Shown here in pieces: positions 34,141-42,746 of a stretch of 64,000 bases of DNA. Within the stretch, counting starts at the first letter, position 1. Every line of letters starts with the position of its first letter. The DNA comes from Anaerovibrio sp. JC8. GTDB lineage: Bacteria > Bacillota > Negativicutes > Selenomonadales > Selenomonadaceae. The notes beneath the pieces were generated by a model. The model saw only the letters and a program-made list of their open reading frames with translations, was not told the origin of the DNA and made no database searches. The stretch is taken from contig NZ_ANBM01000004.1 of assembly GCF_002100115.1 (NCBI RefSeq), positions 186,001-250,000 of the forward strand, in the 5' to 3' direction. Both the position numbers and the translations under genes were made by a program.

Positions 34141-35568
34141 CTATAATCTATCATTATTGATATATTCTTTCACTTTTTCTATCACCATTTGAGGAGTGAT
34201 AGACTTCATGCATTCAGGATGCTTGAGCCCTCTGGCGCACACAGAGAAATCATTATATAAATAGCAACAATCACAACACTTTCCAGCACGCATATTGATG
34301 TTTTCTTGATAGCCAAAATAATGAACTGGCGTAGGACCGAACAACACAGCACATTTTGTCCCTATTTGTGTAGCAAGGTGCACTAAGCCACCTTCACAAT
34401 CAATATGAAGAATTGAATCCCTTAACACATACTTTACTAACTCTAAATCCTTTCCAAACAGATAATAATCTACATTGTCTATTTTTGCACCACCTTGTAT
34501 ACCAATTTGCACGATCTTTATGTCTGGAAATGCTGCATGGAACAATCTATTAAATTCAGAATAACTCTCTATTTCCCACACCTTATTCGGTATTTTTTCC
34601 GGGCAGGAATCCCGGTGTCCACCCCAACCGTAATTTATAGTAATATATCGGCCCAAATTAATATTTTTAAATTCAGCTTCTAATTTTTGATCAAATGTTA
34701 TCTCCACTTTATTATCAATTGTATAATCAAACAGTTCATTGTAATTTGTATAGCAGTTATAACCTAATACCCTGCATCTGGAAAAGTGGATATTTCTATG
34801 CAAAGGATTATCTGCATCTAATCCATATTGCTGTACATAATCCTTTGCCTTTTTCAAAAAAATATAAAATCGATGATCCAACGAACATATCTTATCCAAA
34901 TTTATTTGATAAAACTTTAAGACATAATCATATCGAAATACAACATCATAATCCGATAATTCCTGTGGATACACCGTTCTTGAAAAAATTTCATTAATAT
35001 TTTTCTTATCTCCAAAAATCGATTTTGCATATTTGTAACGTGCAGGAGATACATATAAATCAACAACGCATTTTTCCATATTTGCATAGGTCAACATTGC
35101 ATCTAGAAAATACTTGTTGATAATTTGATCTCCCAAGCCTCCCGAAATAATCATCGCAATTGATATTTTATTTTGGGAAGAAATCACATCTTTTTTTACA
35201 GTAAAACATGCCATTTGGGATTTGCCCAAAGAAGGAACTGATTCTGAAGATGCTACGATTATTTTATCTTCCGGAATATCATATTTTTCAACAAGCTCTT
35301 TCTGAATTTTTGCTACTTCAACCCTATTTTTTACAGTTATTACTACTTTATCATAGTGGTATGCTTTTATCTCTGACGGAGGTATAACCTTCACTAAATT
35401 GGACGAATACTGAGCACTCTTCCTATCTGCTACTGCAACAATCTCACAGTATCTGTTTAATTCAATTTGTGACAAATAGTATCGTCCAATAACACCAATT
35501 CCATAAAGAATAACTTTTTCGCCTGGATTTATTCTTTCATAAGGAAAAAGATAATATTCCTGTTCCAT
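34141..35568 (-). CDS. Rossmann module fused to a heptosyltransferase-like (GT9) glycosyltransferase
   Basis: A 475-residue protein with the order reversed from its neighbours: the Rossmann module is N-terminal (residues 17-110: KVILYGIGVIGRYYLSQIE, IVAVADRKSAQYS, KVVITVKNR). Residues 135-475 look like GT9: ISIAMIISGGLGDQIINKYFLDA, YITINYGWGG, and LHIDCEGGLVHLATQIGTKCAVLFGPTPVHYFGY read in parts, matching the conserved heptosyltransferase end. Cysteine-rich GKCCDCCYL and CARG...HPECM near the C-terminus are unusual and could bind metal. Its donor need not be a heptose. Confidence 0.82.
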   Translation of the reverse strand: MEQEYYLFPYERINPGEKVILYGIGVIGRYYLSQIELNRYCEIVAVADRKSAQYSSNLVKVIPPSEIKAYHYDKVVITVKNRVEVAKIQKELVEKYDIPEDKIIVASSESVPSLGKSQMACFTVKKDVISSQNKISIAMIISGGLGDQIINKYFLDAMLTYANMEKCVVDLYVSPARYKYAKSIFGDKKNINEIFSRTVYPQELSDYDVVFRYDYVLKFYQINLDKICSLDHRFYIFLKKAKDYVQQYGLDADNPLHRNIHFSRCRVLGYNCYTNYNELFDYTIDNKVEITFDQKLEAEFKNINLGRYITINYGWGGHRDSCPEKIPNKVWEIESYSEFNRLFHAAFPDIKIVQIGIQGGAKIDNVDYYLFGKDLELVKYVLRDSILHIDCEGGLVHLATQIGTKCAVLFGPTPVHYFGYQENINMRAGKCCDCCYLYNDFSVCARGLKHPECMKSITPQMVIEKVKEYINNDRL

Positions 35569-35580
35569 GCCCCGTATCTC

Positions 35581-36708
35581 CTAACCAATTAACTTTATTC
35601 TCTCCCTTGCCACACCTATTCCCTGTAAATAATCAACAACCTCTGTCGCTATTTTTTCCTTCACAATAGCAACAATTATATAATCAAATGCACTTATATC
35701 AATTTCGTCCGCAGATTGTACTTCTATACCATCTACAAATCCGATGCTCTTGTAATTTTTATCAACACACCCAACGAGTTCAACATTATCAACATATTTT
35801 ATCAACCCTAATAAACTTCTTCCAACTACACCTGCACCATACACAAGCACACGGGTATTCGGTGGAAATGTGCATAGATCTTTAAACTTGGAATTTATTA
35901 TCCTTTTTGCATTCATTTTGACGGCTTTATCGAACATCGTACATAACTGCTTATCATAATATCTACGAATCATTTTATAATAATTATCCATTTCCCAACT
36001 TGAAGGAAAATATTGCCACCTAAGTGTCAAAGCCATAAGCAAATTTGCTAAATTTCGCTTAGTTTCATCGGTTAACCTAAATGCCCCAATATTAGGATAC
36101 GAATACTCATCATTTTCTAAAGAGTCCATGTTTATCATTTTATCTCCGGATACCGCTGATAATAACATAGCTGTACAATAAGAATGCTCTGCATAAACTT
36201 TATACTGCGTCAATGCAATATCATGCAGACATACAACAGCCCCTGTAGACAAAAAAGGGAATATTACTAAAAAATCCAATATTTCGCCTGGAAGCGAGTG
36301 AGCCGTATCCAATATAACGAAATCTATTTCATTTCCTATATCGTCCAAATGAGATGCTATTCCTGTACCAAATAGGAATTTATGAGTTCCATGATTCAAT
36401 TTTTTTATAGCTTCTTCAGCCAAGTATCCGCATTTTTCGTGTGGCTTCCTATAATAAAAAGAATTTATATCCACAGAATACATTTGATAAGGTTCTCCAT
36501 TTTCTTCCAAACACTTTAATATGATGGCCGTTGTGCCTCCAGCAGCGACTCCAACCTCTAAAATCTTTTTTGGGGCGAACTTTTTTATAAGGCCACACAA
36601 AAAAGCTGAATCATGCTCTGACATCTCAATATCTTCAATGTGCTCTATTTGAGAGACAATGTCTTTTCTAAACGAGTAATCCTCAATAATTTCATCTATT
36701 AATAACAT
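35581..36708 (-). CDS. SAM methyltransferase with C-terminal Rossmann module (paralogue of 28451-29743)
   Basis: A 375-residue protein. The methyltransferase part has KILEVGVAAGGTTAIILK (SAM loop), IDFVILDTAHSLPGEILDFLVIF and VVCLHDIAL. The last about 90 residues are the Rossmann module (TRVLVYGAGVVGRSLLGLI, LVGCVDKNYKSIG, YIIVAIVKEKIATEVVD). Same architecture as the 28.5-29.7 kb gene but divergent. The frame begins at GTG 36720, yet GGGGGA precedes the ATG at 36708. Likely a glycan O-methyltransferase. Confidence 0.82.
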   Translation of the reverse strand: MLLIDEIIEDYSFRKDIVSQIEHIEDIEMSEHDSAFLCGLIKKFAPKKILEVGVAAGGTTAIILKCLEENGEPYQMYSVDINSFYYRKPHEKCGYLAEEAIKKLNHGTHKFLFGTGIASHLDDIGNEIDFVILDTAHSLPGEILDFLVIFPFLSTGAVVCLHDIALTQYKVYAEHSYCTAMLLSAVSGDKMINMDSLENDEYSYPNIGAFRLTDETKRNLANLLMALTLRWQYFPSSWEMDNYYKMIRRYYDKQLCTMFDKAVKMNAKRIINSKFKDLCTFPPNTRVLVYGAGVVGRSLLGLIKYVDNVELVGCVDKNYKSIGFVDGIEVQSADEIDISAFDYIIVAIVKEKIATEVVDYLQGIGVARERIKLIG

Positions 36709-36723
36709 TTTATCCCCCACATC

Positions 36724-37713
36724 TCAAAATACATTCAGATACCATTCTGCAAACTTAGTCAAACCTTCCTTAATTGATACCTTTGGCCTATAACCAAACT
36801 CCCGTTCCAAGTCAGTCACATCCGCATATGTCTGATAAACATCCCCCGGCTGCATCGGCAAATATTCCTTAATAGCCTTTTTCCCCAATGCCTCCTCAAG
36901 AACCGACACAAAATCCATCAACCTTTCTGGATTATTGTTACCAATATTATAAACCCTATGTCTAACGCCATTTCCATCTAGACATGGTGATTTTTCTAAT
37001 ATTAGTGTCAACGCCTCCACTACATCATCTATATAGGTAAAATCCCGTAACATGTTCCCGTTATTATAAATTTTGATAGGAATATTTTTCATAATAGCAT
37101 CAGCAAACTTATAATAGGCCATATCAGGTCTTCCATATGGTCCATACACTGTAAAAAACCTCAACCCTGTTGCCGGTATTTCATACAGGTGACTATATGT
37201 ATACGCCATAAGTTCGTTTGCTTTCTTTGTTGCGGCGTATAAACTGATTGGAAAATCCGTCTTGTCCTCCACCGCAAAAGGTGTTTTATGCTGATTGCCA
37301 TATACAGATGAACTGGATGCATATACTAAATGTTCTACGGAATAATGACGACAAGCTTCTAAAATGTTAAAGAAGCCGCAAATATTTGAATCAATATACT
37401 CCCTAGGATGATCAATACTATACCGAACCCCAGCTTGAGCTGCTAAATTCACTACTACATTAGGGGTATATTTGTCAAAAACACTTTCCAATGCTTGAAA
37501 ATCAACTATATCCAGTAAAACAAATTTATATCCAGAATATTTTTTTAAAATTGCCAATCTCTCATTTTTCAAAGCTGGACTATAATAATTATTTAGATTA
37601 TCTACACCAATAACCTTATATCCGTCCTCCAGTAATCTTTTTGATAAATGAAAACCTATAAAGCCCGCTGAACCAGTCACTAGAATCACTTTATCCGATT
37701 TAACAATAGACAT
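36724..37713 (-). CDS. NAD-dependent sugar-nucleotide epimerase, UDP-glucuronate 4-epimerase-like
   Basis: Extended SDR: VTGSAGFIGFHLSKRLL (NAD loop), GVDNLNNYYSPALKNERL, ASSSSVYGNQHKTPF, YAATKKANELMAYTYSHLY (Tyr-x-x-x-Lys) and LRFFTVYGPYGRPDMAYYKF. The NYY and YGRPDMA blocks are typical of UDP-glucuronate 4-epimerases (CapI/Cap1J type), giving UDP-galacturonate. The substrate would come from UDP-glucose dehydrogenase (50.3 kb). An ugd relic lies 1.2 kb upstream, suggesting these two genes were once neighbours. Start uncertain: ATG 37713 is used; TTG 37734 is the longest frame. Confidence 0.87.
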   Translation of the reverse strand: MSIVKSDKVILVTGSAGFIGFHLSKRLLEDGYKVIGVDNLNNYYSPALKNERLAILKKYSGYKFVLLDIVDFQALESVFDKYTPNVVVNLAAQAGVRYSIDHPREYIDSNICGFFNILEACRHYSVEHLVYASSSSVYGNQHKTPFAVEDKTDFPISLYAATKKANELMAYTYSHLYEIPATGLRFFTVYGPYGRPDMAYYKFADAIMKNIPIKIYNNGNMLRDFTYIDDVVEALTLILEKSPCLDGNGVRHRVYNIGNNNPERLMDFVSVLEEALGKKAIKEYLPMQPGDVYQTYADVTDLEREFGYRPKVSIKEGLTKFAEWYLNVF

Positions 37714-37743
37714 TTCCAATACTACCATCCCCAAGAATAAACT

Positions 37744-38172
37744 TTATTTTTTCCCCTCTTGCTCTGCCAAATATTTTTTCAAATCATGCAACCTTGAGAC
37801 ATTATGTTCATTATGAAATATCCAATGCTTATCGCGATTATAATTATCCGTAAGAAATAGGATATCATCCAAGGAATATCCGTTTTTCCATAACACATAG
37901 GGAAACGCTATCTGATCCCTTCTACATTTTGTTTTAACTTCAGTCCACCACTGATCCATAATTTTTACACATTGCGGGTGGTTATGTTCTCGTAGCAGAA
38001 TATTATTTAATCCCATTCCCCCTCCCCTGGGAAATCCTTCCAACCAATAACCTTTTACTTGGTCATATACTTTTTCCGGCAAATCGCGTCTCTGCTCTAT
38101 CACAGTCATAGCTTCTTCGTATATATCACCCCAAATATTCCTCGCAGTTACACCAATACGTGGAGCAAGCAA
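37744..38172 (-). CDS. C-terminal fragment of a frameshifted TOD1/MUCI70-like (DUF616) glycosyltransferase
   Basis: A 142-codon frame that opens abruptly with LAPRIGVTARNIWGDIYEEAM and continues EGFPRGGGMGLNNILLREH, RRDQIAFPYVLWKNGY: the second half of a DUF616-type glycosyltransferase-like domain. It has no convincing ribosome site. Deleting one base in the A7 run (plus strand 38179-38185) fuses it to the upstream frame as TSFFDYLLAPRIG. So it is the rest of the gene beginning at 38890. Confidence 0.78.
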   Translation of the reverse strand: MLAPRIGVTARNIWGDIYEEAMTVIEQRRDLPEKVYDQVKGYWLEGFPRGGGMGLNNILLREHNHPQCVKIMDQWWTEVKTKCRRDQIAFPYVLWKNGYSLDDILFLTDNYNRDKHWIFHNEHNVSRLHDLKKYLAEQEGKK

Positions 38173-38176
38173 ATAG

Positions 38177-38890
38177 TCAAAAAAACGATGTCATATCCTC
38201 GACGATCTCAACATTTCCATCATAGTAAATACTTCTTCTATAATTCGGGAAAATCTTATGTGCATTAATCTTGCAATAGCGATTCATTCTTGTATAATCA
38301 CCAACCAGTTCCTCCGGTACAATGTTTTTAACATCAATCCATTTGTACTTTGAACCTTCTATCGGTGGTTTATCAGATATTAGGAAATAATCGTAAAGGG
38401 CAGAAGATAATTTTGGCTCAATAATGTTATCATAGTCTCCAACCACACAGGTATAAGCAACGATTCTGTCATCAGTGATAAAATCAAAATATTCCCACCC
38501 TATATGTAAATGACGGTGCAAAACATCGTATGGAATAATATGCCTAATCCCCATGTTTCTCAGTTGTTCCACTACATCCGGTACAGTCGAAAAAGCCACA
38601 GTCAATACACATATGCATCGTGCACTATATTCTTTAAGCTTATCTATCTCGCAGCATTCAATACCATCTATTATTATCTTTCCCCATTTATCTTTATTAT
38701 TGTCACAAAAAAAATCTGGTTGAATACCTCTCTTTTTCAGCTCACGGTACCCATATCCTGTTCCCAAAAGACCTGTTCCCCAAAAAACAGTCTTAAATTC
38801 ACTGTTTTTCATCTTTTGGATATATGATTCGACAATATCTGCCGGATATTTATCTGAATACGACGAAGATCCATAAACCTTCTTTTTCAA
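38177..38890 (-). CDS. N-terminal fragment: Rossmann module plus first half of DUF616-like glycosyltransferase
   Basis: Starts at a TTG (38890) with GGGAG about nine bases upstream. Residues 30-125 are a Rossmann module (FKTVFWGTGLLGTGYGY, FFCDNNKDKWG, CVLTVAFSTVPD). From about 140: RIVAYTCVVGDYDNI, YFLISDKPP, YKWIDVKNI, YTRMNRYCKINAHKIFPNYR, SIYYDGNVEIVEDM, which matches DUF616 (TOD1/MUCI70-like) proteins. It ends prematurely at TSFF-stop in a 7-base homopolymer. Intact length would be about 380 residues. Confidence 0.78.
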   Translation of the reverse strand: MKKKVYGSSSYSDKYPADIVESYIQKMKNSEFKTVFWGTGLLGTGYGYRELKKRGIQPDFFCDNNKDKWGKIIIDGIECCEIDKLKEYSARCICVLTVAFSTVPDVVEQLRNMGIRHIIPYDVLHRHLHIGWEYFDFITDDRIVAYTCVVGDYDNIIEPKLSSALYDYFLISDKPPIEGSKYKWIDVKNIVPEELVGDYTRMNRYCKINAHKIFPNYRRSIYYDGNVEIVEDMTSFF

Positions 38891-38945
38891 TTAATCCATC
38901 TCCCAGTCAAAATTTTAATATAATTATATATCATATCCATCTCAC

Positions 38946-39075
38946 TTATATATCCCTTATATATACCTTTTCAAAAACATCATCCAGCACATTGTCGTAC
39001 CGATTTGCTATTATGCATTTTCATACACTTCCGTTAACAAAAGCACATCATGTCAACAACTGCTTGCGCCATTTT
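38946..39075 (-). pseudogene. ugd: Degraded 3' end of a UDP-glucose dehydrogenase gene
   Basis: In the 202-base gap 38891-39092, the minus strand encodes CIIANRYDNVLDDVFEKVY followed by IRDI and a stop. This lines up with the C-terminus of the intact enzyme at 50.3 kb ([27 protein letters not shown]). Just upstream, pieces in other frames (LLTEVYENA, VVDMM) fit the preceding segment, so at least two frameshifts have accumulated. The sequence differs enough from the 50.3 kb copy to be a different, older ugd. Confidence 0.72.
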
Positions 39076-39092
39076 AATACTAACCATTATTG

Positions 39093-40343
39093 TTACGCAC
39101 GCATTCTATCTAAGATTATCCTTAAGCGATCACTGGTCAATTCTGCGGGATTAAGAAGTTTTATTTTGTTGTTCAATTTCTTGCCATAGGCAGAAATTAA
39201 CTCCTCCCTAGCACCAGCAGCCAACTCGTACTGCCCAATCCCCATTAAAATATAGTCGTATTCTACTTCACCAATCTTCTCTGGGGAATCAACATTCAAG
39301 CCAGCAGCTCGATGTTTTTTATAGGATCGATCGCTCCATAGTACAATATGACCACCATGTGTAGAAATAAAACGATAAAGCTGTACCCCCAAAGATCCGG
39401 CTCCATAAAGCACAATTTTTGCTGCCATAGGCACACCATAAGGAAAGATTGTCTTCCCCTCCATTTCACCAAACAGTTCATAGTCATGCAGCAGAATATT
39501 ATTATAGGCTAAAAGAATCATCTGTCGCTCCACATTTTTCTGGAATTCCGATGGAACCAATCTGCCCTCCCCCTGTAGGTGATTTATCAGTGCCATGCTG
39601 CTTTGACGCTGACGTAATAACTCCGCCCCCCGATTAACCTGATGGCACATGGAATCATTATTTTTGTAATAGTAATAAGCCCCTTTATGCGCCACGGACA
39701 GAGACTGTGCTGCCAACAAACAAGTAACCATGGCAGCACATCCCTCTCCTATGGAGATACTGTTATCTACTTTCATTTGGCACATCTGAATAAATTTTGT
39801 TTTAAACAAACAACCACACAAACTATTACGTACCAATTGACGAAAAACATACTTTTCGTCAATCAGATTCAGCAGAACCTTTTTCTCAATGCTCAATCGG
39901 TCATAAAAACCTTCCGTGAGACCACTATTCTGTTTCTGCTGATAGCCATCGCCATATACCTGGACAAAATCAGTGAAAATAATATCCGCACCTCTTCTCA
40001 TCTCCGGCAACAGCTCCTCACAACGCGTCAAAGATATCTCATCGTCCGCATCCACATAGCTGACATAATCGCCCGTTGCTTTGGCTACTCCTACTTTCCG
40101 AGCATATACCAGCCCGCCATTTTTTTGATGAATGATACGAAACCTATGGTCGCAAGACGCATATTCCTCCAGCAGATTACCTGTACTGTCCGTAGAACCG
40201 TCATCAACGCATATAATCTCCCAAGGCTGATATGTCTGTCCAAGTATACTCTGCAAACATCTATCCAGATATTTCTCAGCATTATACGCGGGGATAACAA
40301 AAGAAACCTTTGGTTGAACTTCTTGTGTCAAATTCGCCTCCAT
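39093..40343 (-). CDS. Family 2 glycosyltransferase with C-terminal Rossmann module
   Basis: A 416-residue protein. GT2 core: VSFVIPAYNAEKYLDRCLQSI, WEIICVDDGSTDSTGNLL, QKNGGLVYARKVGVAKATGDYV and the metal site YVDADDEI. Residues about 315-405 are the Rossmann module (KIVLYGAGSLGVQLYRFI, IVLWSDRSYKKH, YILMGIGQYELA). Start ATG 40343 with GGGAGG. It resembles the intact form expected for the broken GT2 at 33-34 kb and shows that this architecture is functional in the cluster. Predicted soluble or membrane-associated; substrate unknown. Confidence 0.88.
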   Translation of the reverse strand: MEANLTQEVQPKVSFVIPAYNAEKYLDRCLQSILGQTYQPWEIICVDDGSTDSTGNLLEEYASCDHRFRIIHQKNGGLVYARKVGVAKATGDYVSYVDADDEISLTRCEELLPEMRRGADIIFTDFVQVYGDGYQQKQNSGLTEGFYDRLSIEKKVLLNLIDEKYVFRQLVRNSLCGCLFKTKFIQMCQMKVDNSISIGEGCAAMVTCLLAAQSLSVAHKGAYYYYKNNDSMCHQVNRGAELLRQRQSSMALINHLQGEGRLVPSEFQKNVERQMILLAYNNILLHDYELFGEMEGKTIFPYGVPMAAKIVLYGAGSLGVQLYRFISTHGGHIVLWSDRSYKKHRAAGLNVDSPEKIGEVEYDYILMGIGQYELAAGAREELISAYGKKLNNKIKLLNPAELTSDRLRIILDRMRA

Positions 40344-40433
40344 CGATAATTCCTCCCAATACCTTCTTTATGTTGTGGCCAAGTATTGAGGTGGTAAAAA
40401 TAGCTTTACTATATATACTTGCCATTGCAATTT

Positions 40434-42746
40434 TTAAACTTTTTGTCCCATAAACCGCTTAAAGTACCCCGTTACCGTCTCATCAAAGGTAAACTGAGCT
40501 TTCTTATCTGGTAATGAATGCAACATACTTGTAACCTTATCACTGTCCACATCTGGCTTAGCTATCTCCACAATAATATCTGCCACTATTTTCATAGACT
40601 CTACTGGCCAATCGTAACGAGCAATCTCCTGGGTACCCAGACGGATACCAAAACCATTGAAAAGTCTCTTTTTTTTCTTATTTAGCGTTATGCCATAGCG
40701 CAAACTATTTGCAAAGATACGTTCCATCATTTCTTTGTCCGTCAAAATAAATACCTGATGAGTCGTACTGTGCATATCACCAACATGGGCGATGTTAAAG
40801 CCACGTTGCTCCAACTCCATTGCCAAAGCCTGAGATAGCTCCACGATATGTTGCTGATATGGCTTTCCAAAACTCTCAAACTCAACCAGTGCAAAAAGCA
40901 GACTCACTTTTTGATGCATCTGCGTATGACGGATATATATAGGATTGATGGTCCGTTCCAGACGTTCATGCAAACTATCATTATTAGTCATAATCAGACC
41001 ACTGGCAGGTCCCGGAAAAGTCTTATGCGTACCACCGAACATCACAAAATTATCAATCTTGCCCAGTGGATTTTCCACTACCCCCGCACCAATCAGTCCT
41101 AAAGTCTGGCTGGCATCGTATAACAGAACTGTATCACCCAGCTCGATGTTTGTTACATGCAAAGGCTGTATAAGATCTGACGGTGCTAGCAAAATATAAT
41201 CTATATGCTCTTCTTTAAGGCGCCGATTTAGTGTTGGAAAATCGAGATCATAACGTTCAAAATCATATGGTACCTCTGAAACAACAAGTCCCAGTCGTTC
41301 GCAGATAGGTTTAACAGACGCATGTCCACCTGCACTGCTACCTAGAATCATCACATGATCACCAGCCTTAGCCAATGAACTCATGACCATCATAAGGCAG
41401 TTCATACCTGTTAGCGTACGGGAATCTGTGTATTTGGCTCCAAAGATAGTACGACATTTTTCCGAAATCATCTCGTAGAAAGGCAATAGATAGGTACTGC
41501 CTATAAAATTATCCGCTTCCATATAGGAGTATGTATTGCCAACAATATAACGCTCCTGAAAACCCATTTGCAGTGGCATATTGGCGAAATCAGAAATGAC
41601 ATTTTCTGCAGCACATAAAGGTAATGTCTTGTCATAATAACTCTCAAAACTATCTACAATAGCCGCCAATTCCTGAATCTCATCATCAAAACGTCTAATA
41701 ACCTCTATGCTGAGATCTTTGCCAATACGGCAGATATATCTACGTCCATCACACGAAAACGTAAAGCCAAGTCCCAAATTTTCCTTGGTAATAGGTCGCA
41801 AATTGGTCAAGGAACGCTCAGGCACAGATAAGTGCTGGGCAATTTCCGCCAACAAAGATGAATGAGCATCATTCTGATAGCTATCATCAAACTGTCTTAG
41901 TTCCTCCAAAGAATCAAATTCATAAATCACTCCCTGATCACAACGCTTTGCATACATATAAAGCTCTGCAAGGTGCCGATCTTGAATGTCAGCCCAGAAA
42001 CTGTCTCTTGTGCGAGGAAGATTCCACTCTTTCTCTACAATATCGATAAAATTATCGCTGAAGCGCTTATTGAAGTACGCATAACCGAGCGTAACCCATG
42101 TATCTGCCACTCCATAAGCTGTATCCGTGATACGGTCATAAGCATCCGTAGTGACACCACGTTCTTCAGTATCACCTTCTTGATAAATTGTACAATAGTA
42201 AGCATCATATGCGTAAGTTTGAAAAATATTCTTAGTAAAATACAAATCAGATGAAGTAATTATAGTGTTGCCAAGTTTTGCCTTGGCAGCATACACACTT
42301 GCATGATTATTGCGAATACGGTAATCTTCCGTCTCCACTATAGATACGCCATACTTATCTCGCAAATAATCAAACTTCTCTTTCATGAAGCCTACGACTA
42401 TTGTTATGTCGTTGATACCTTTTTCTTTTAACTGGTTAATTTGTCGCTCAATTAATACCTCTCCCTTAACTGTAAGCAGAGATTTAGGTTGTTCAAAGCA
42501 AAGAGGTACGAAGCGAGTTGAAACTCCAGCAGCCAGAATTATAGCATTATCAATCTTGTGTGCCTGTAGATACCTCTCAGCTTTGTCCGTGAGCTTTTCA
42601 TCATCCACATATCCATCATAGTTTAGGTTTCTATACTCCTGCTCAATAACTGAGTACGGTTTATATAATGCCTTAGCCGCCTGTCTGGAATCCCATTCAT
42701 TCTTTTCGTCGAGATAAAGCATAATGTCAAACATAATTTTATTCAT
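40434..42746 (-). CDS. LicC-type cytidylyltransferase fused to an SHMT-like PLP enzyme
   Basis: A 770-residue fusion. Residues 1-60: winged-helix-like start (RQAAKALYKPYSVIEQEY). Residues 65-300: nucleotidyltransferase of the LicC type (NAIILAAGVSTRFVPLCFEQPKSLL, read in parts; ERQINQLKEKGI; TIVVGFMKEKFDYL). Residues 312-355: a stub like the first strands of choline kinase (GRRYICRIGKDLS). Residues 370-730: serine-hydroxymethyltransferase-like fold (LPLCAAENV, RYIVGNTYSYME, YDASQTLGLIGAG with the PLP Asp, and GGTHKTFPGPASG with the PLP Lys575). LicC normally makes CDP-choline, usually fused to or beside a choline kinase; here the kinase body is replaced by an SHMT-type domain. It overlaps the LicD gene by eight bases, so it likely makes the CDP ligand that LicD transfers. 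The ATG 42746 has GAGGAGGG. Confidence 0.87.
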   Translation of the reverse strand: MNKIMFDIMLYLDEKNEWDSRQAAKALYKPYSVIEQEYRNLNYDGYVDDEKLTDKAERYLQAHKIDNAIILAAGVSTRFVPLCFEQPKSLLTVKGEVLIERQINQLKEKGINDITIVVGFMKEKFDYLRDKYGVSIVETEDYRIRNNHASVYAAKAKLGNTIITSSDLYFTKNIFQTYAYDAYYCTIYQEGDTEERGVTTDAYDRITDTAYGVADTWVTLGYAYFNKRFSDNFIDIVEKEWNLPRTRDSFWADIQDRHLAELYMYAKRCDQGVIYEFDSLEELRQFDDSYQNDAHSSLLAEIAQHLSVPERSLTNLRPITKENLGLGFTFSCDGRRYICRIGKDLSIEVIRRFDDEIQELAAIVDSFESYYDKTLPLCAAENVISDFANMPLQMGFQERYIVGNTYSYMEADNFIGSTYLLPFYEMISEKCRTIFGAKYTDSRTLTGMNCLMMVMSSLAKAGDHVMILGSSAGGHASVKPICERLGLVVSEVPYDFERYDLDFPTLNRRLKEEHIDYILLAPSDLIQPLHVTNIELGDTVLLYDASQTLGLIGAGVVENPLGKIDNFVMFGGTHKTFPGPASGLIMTNNDSLHERLERTINPIYIRHTQMHQKVSLLFALVEFESFGKPYQQHIVELSQALAMELEQRGFNIAHVGDMHSTTHQVFILTDKEMMERIFANSLRYGITLNKKKKRLFNGFGIRLGTQEIARYDWPVESMKIVADIIVEIAKPDVDSDKVTSMLHSLPDKKAQFTFDETVTGYFKRFMGQKV

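Noticed and set aside
39642-40349. 235-codon plus-strand open frame opposite the GT2 gene
   Set aside because: Antisense to an intact GT2 with clear motifs; composition is not protein-like (many His, Thr, Ile runs).
40434-42746. PntC-type aminoethylphosphonate transaminase fusion
   Set aside because: The PLP part has SHMT-style blocks (THKT, DASQTLG), not those of the class V transaminase in that fusion; kept as SHMT-like.
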